Below, in pieces: positions 57,191 through 58,991 of a stretch of 58,991 bases of DNA. The notes below the pieces were generated by a model. It did not search any database and was not told where the DNA came from. It saw only the letters and a program-made list of their open reading frames with translations. The position numbers and the translations under genes were made by a program. Each line of letters opens with the position of its first letter. Position 1 is the stretch's first letter. The stretch lies in the NCBI GenBank assembly GCA_015490455.1, contig WFXU01000003.1:1-58991 (forward strand), written 5' to 3'. The DNA comes from Hyphomicrobiales bacterium (GTDB taxonomy: Bacteria; Pseudomonadota; Alphaproteobacteria; Rhizobiales; Devosiaceae).

Positions 57191-57260
57191 CAAACAATTC
57201 CATGTTTGACACGAAATCCAGAAAATCTTTGGTTTAGGTATTTGTAGCAAATATCACTGG

Positions 57261-57296
57261 ATTGCGGGTCAACACACTAGTGTGCAAGCCCGCAAT
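57261..57296. repeat. Nested palindrome after nrdJ
   Basis: ATTGCGGG at 57261-57268 pairs perfectly with CCCGCAAT at 57289-57296. Inside is a perfect 12-bp palindrome, CACACTAGTGTG (57273-57284), flanked by 4-nt spacers on each side. It starts 27 nt past the nrdJ stop. No T run follows on either strand, so it is not a standard terminator. It could be an RNA-end hairpin or a protein-binding site. Confidence 0.65.
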
Positions 57297-57323
57297 GGTT
57301 CTGAGGGGGAATTTGTCCCACCC

Positions 57324-58991
57324 CTAGCTACACCCAGTAGTTGAGCCACATGTATCGCATTTTAGGCAAGTGCCATTACGCACCAGAGTGAAGTTTTGGC
57401 ATTCATTACAGGCTTCGCCGACATAGCCCTTCATTTGCGCCTCAGCCCTTAAACGATCTGTTTCAGTAATAGACTTATTCTCATCATCAGATATTTTATC
57501 CTTTTCGCTAATTACCAATGTTCCAACTTCATCATCAGAATCAGCCTTTAATGATGTGCCAGATTTAAGAGCGCTAGCGGTTGAAGCCTGCATTGCTTTA
57601 ACCGGATTTTCATTATTTTTTTTCTTATTTTTAGAAACAAGAATAAGGCTCTTATCCTTTACTCCGCCTCTTGTTAGTCCTTTAGAGACAAATTTTTCCG
57701 CAGGCACAGGAGAGGGAGCATTAGAGGCATCGCGCGCTAATTTATCCTCATTAATACCATCAGAAAGGGAGGTAGCGCCCATCTTATCGGGTGGAATATG
57801 CGCCAAATCAGTCCTATCAAGATAAGAAATAGCTAATTCACGGAATATATAATCTAAAATTGAAGTAGCATTTTTAATCGAATCATTACCTAACACCACG
57901 CCAGCTGGTTCGAAGCGGGTAAAGGTAAATGCCTCAACATATTCCTCTAAAGGAACGCCATATTGTAAGCCAAGCGAAATAGCGATAGCAAAATTATTCA
58001 TCATTGCTCTAAAAGCAGCGCCTTCCTTATGCATATCAATAAAAATTTCACCAATTTTGCCATCATCATATTCGCCGGTGCGTAAATATACTTTATGACC
58101 GCCAACAACCGCCTTTTGCGTATAGCCTTTGCGCCTATCGGGTAATTTTTCCCGCTCACGCACCCTTTCAACAACTCTTTCAACAATTTTTTCTGTAACA
58201 ATATTGGCGCGCGCACTAGAAGGGCTGGCAATTAAATCTTCAACCTGTCCTTCTTCCATTTCCTCATCTTCAATTAAGGAAGCATTAAGAGGTTGAGAGA
58301 GTTTTGAACCATCACGATAAAGCGCATTGGCTTTAAGAGCTAATTTCCAACTGAGCATATAGCTCTCTTTACAATCTTCAACACTGGCATCATTGGGCAT
58401 ATTAATAGTCTTGGAAATAGCTCCGGAAATAAAGGGCTGCGCTGCTGCCATCATTTTTATGTGGCTCTCAACCGAAAGAAAACGTTTGCCGATTTTGCCG
58501 CAAGGCGTTGCACAATCAAAAACCGGCAAATGCTCGTCCTTTAGGTGCGGTGCGCCCTCAAGCGTCATAGCGCCACAAATATGAATATTAGCCTTTTCAA
58601 TCTCTTCTTTGCTAAAACCAAGAGCAGGTAGAATTTCAAAATTAATATCATCCAATTGCTCCTGGCTAAATCCAAGAATATTTTTACAAAATTCTTCGCC
58701 AATAGTGAATTTATTAAACACAAATTTAATATCAAAAGCATTTTTTAGTGCGGCATTTATAGTTGCTATAATTTCATCGGTAAAACCTTTAGCCTTAAGG
58801 CTAGCGCTATTTATTGCTGGGGCTTGGTTAAGATTGCCGTGCCCTACCGCATAAGATTCAATTTCACCAATCTCGCTTTCTGAATAACCAAGAGTTCTAA
58901 GCGCTTCGGGCACCGCCCTGTTAATTATCTTAAAATAGCCACCACCGGCTAATTTTTTGAATTTAACTAGCGCAAAATCAGGCTCTATTCC
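57324..58991 (-). CDS. nrdJ: B12-dependent ribonucleotide reductase, C-terminal part (cut by the window edge)
   Basis: The frame runs from the window edge (58991) to a TAG at 57324, about 555 residues of a larger protein. It opens [20 protein letters not shown] and continues with [19 protein letters not shown]. The middle part has [27 protein letters not shown], and later [24 protein letters not shown]. These are typical of the alphaproteobacterial class II reductase, which makes deoxynucleotides using adenosylcobalamin. The C-terminus has four cysteines in CNECQNF and CLKCDTCG, a zinc-ribbon-like tail usual for this long form. The catalytic core and start lie beyond the window. Confidence 0.94.
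   Translation of the reverse strand, partial: GIEPDFALVKFKKLAGGGYFKIINRAVPEALRTLGYSESEIGEIESYAVGHGNLNQAPAINSASLKAKGFTDEIIATINAALKNAFDIKFVFNKFTIGEEFCKNILGFSQEQLDDINFEILPALGFSKEEIEKANIHICGAMTLEGAPHLKDEHLPVFDCATPCGKIGKRFLSVESHIKMMAAAQPFISGAISKTINMPNDASVEDCKESYMLSWKLALKANALYRDGSKLSQPLNASLIEDEEMEEGQVEDLIASPSSARANIVTEKIVERVVERVREREKLPDRRKGYTQKAVVGGHKVYLRTGEYDDGKIGEIFIDMHKEGAAFRAMMNNFAIAISLGLQYGVPLEEYVEAFTFTRFEPAGVVLGNDSIKNATSILDYIFRELAISYLDRTDLAHIPPDKMGATSLSDGINEDKLARDASNAPSPVPAEKFVSKGLTRGGVKDKSLILVSKNKKKNNENPVKAMQASTASALKSGTSLKADSDDEVGTLVISEKDKISDDENKSITETDRLRAEAQMKGYVGEACNECQNFTLVRNGTCLKCDTCGSTTGCS

Noticed and set aside
57065-57250. Minus-strand open frame of 61 codons downstream of nrdJ
   Set aside because: The frame falls across the GC-rich patch, has no domain, and lacks a convincing start; I described the DNA instead of calling a gene.
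55740-57323. Duplicated tRNA-Cys 3' end marking the far edge of an insertion
   Set aside because: I looked for the T-arm and acceptor sequence again before nrdJ and did not find it.

Overview
The window is about 59 kb of AT-rich chromosomal DNA, densely packed with genes. It most likely comes from a low-GC alphaproteobacterium close to the Hyphomicrobiales (Rhizobiales). The evidence is gene content and order: rpoZ-rsh-pyrE-acpS-lepB-rnc-era-recO-parC, pcm-tolC-popZ-valS, degP followed by a two-component pair and glnE, thrC followed by an M16 peptidase, an IalB-family protein, PopZ, DUF2336 and HlyU-family proteins, and a fused ArsR/methyltransferase regulator next to metF. I cannot name a genus. 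Nearly everything is chromosomal housekeeping; no prophage, transposase or CRISPR array is visible. GTG and TTG starts are common.

Layout. 1-260: intergenic DNA carrying copy A of a dispersed repeat. 0.3-7 kb (minus): a membrane GGDEF-EAL protein, a remnant of a RimJ-like acetyltransferase, an M16 peptidase, thrC and SURF1. 7.1-19.7 kb (plus): IalB family, MATE transporter, propionyl-CoA carboxylase (pccB, pccA), a DegP protease, an OmpR-type regulator with its kinase, and glnE. 19.7-24 kb (minus): a PAS-type histidine kinase and pepN. 24.2-29.5 kb (plus): DUF454 protein, a TRAP transporter (Q-M-P order), glycerate 2-kinase and a secreted jelly-roll protein. 29.5-31.6 kb (minus): HdeD-like protein and glpK. 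Then dusA (plus).

32.8-42.1 kb (minus): parC, recO, era, rnc, lepB, acpS, pyrE, rsh and rpoZ, closely spaced and often overlapping, with an intrinsic terminator-like hairpin between rpoZ and rsh. 42.3-43.5 kb (plus): a NYN-domain protein and a family 5 uracil-DNA glycosylase. 43.5-43.8 kb: copy B of the repeat. 43.8-55.5 kb (minus): an unrecognised envelope protein, metF, an ArsR-methyltransferase (SahR-like) regulator with a perfect 28-bp palindrome at its start, DUF2336, HlyU family, a glutamate-receptor-like channel, valS, popZ, a C-rich repeat tract, tolC and pcm. Then tRNA-Cys, an orphan gene of unknown function, a GC-rich patch and a nested palindrome. The window ends inside nrdJ, the B12-dependent ribonucleotide reductase.

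The least explained parts are the two-copy intergenic repeat (about 81-222 and 43600-43757), the segment between tRNA-Cys and nrdJ, the ion channel with an altered selectivity-filter region, the C-rich tract between popZ and tolC, and the hairpin in front of rsh. I did not find a clear new multi-gene system; the dispersed repeat and the tRNA-Cys-proximal segment are the best candidates for something undescribed.
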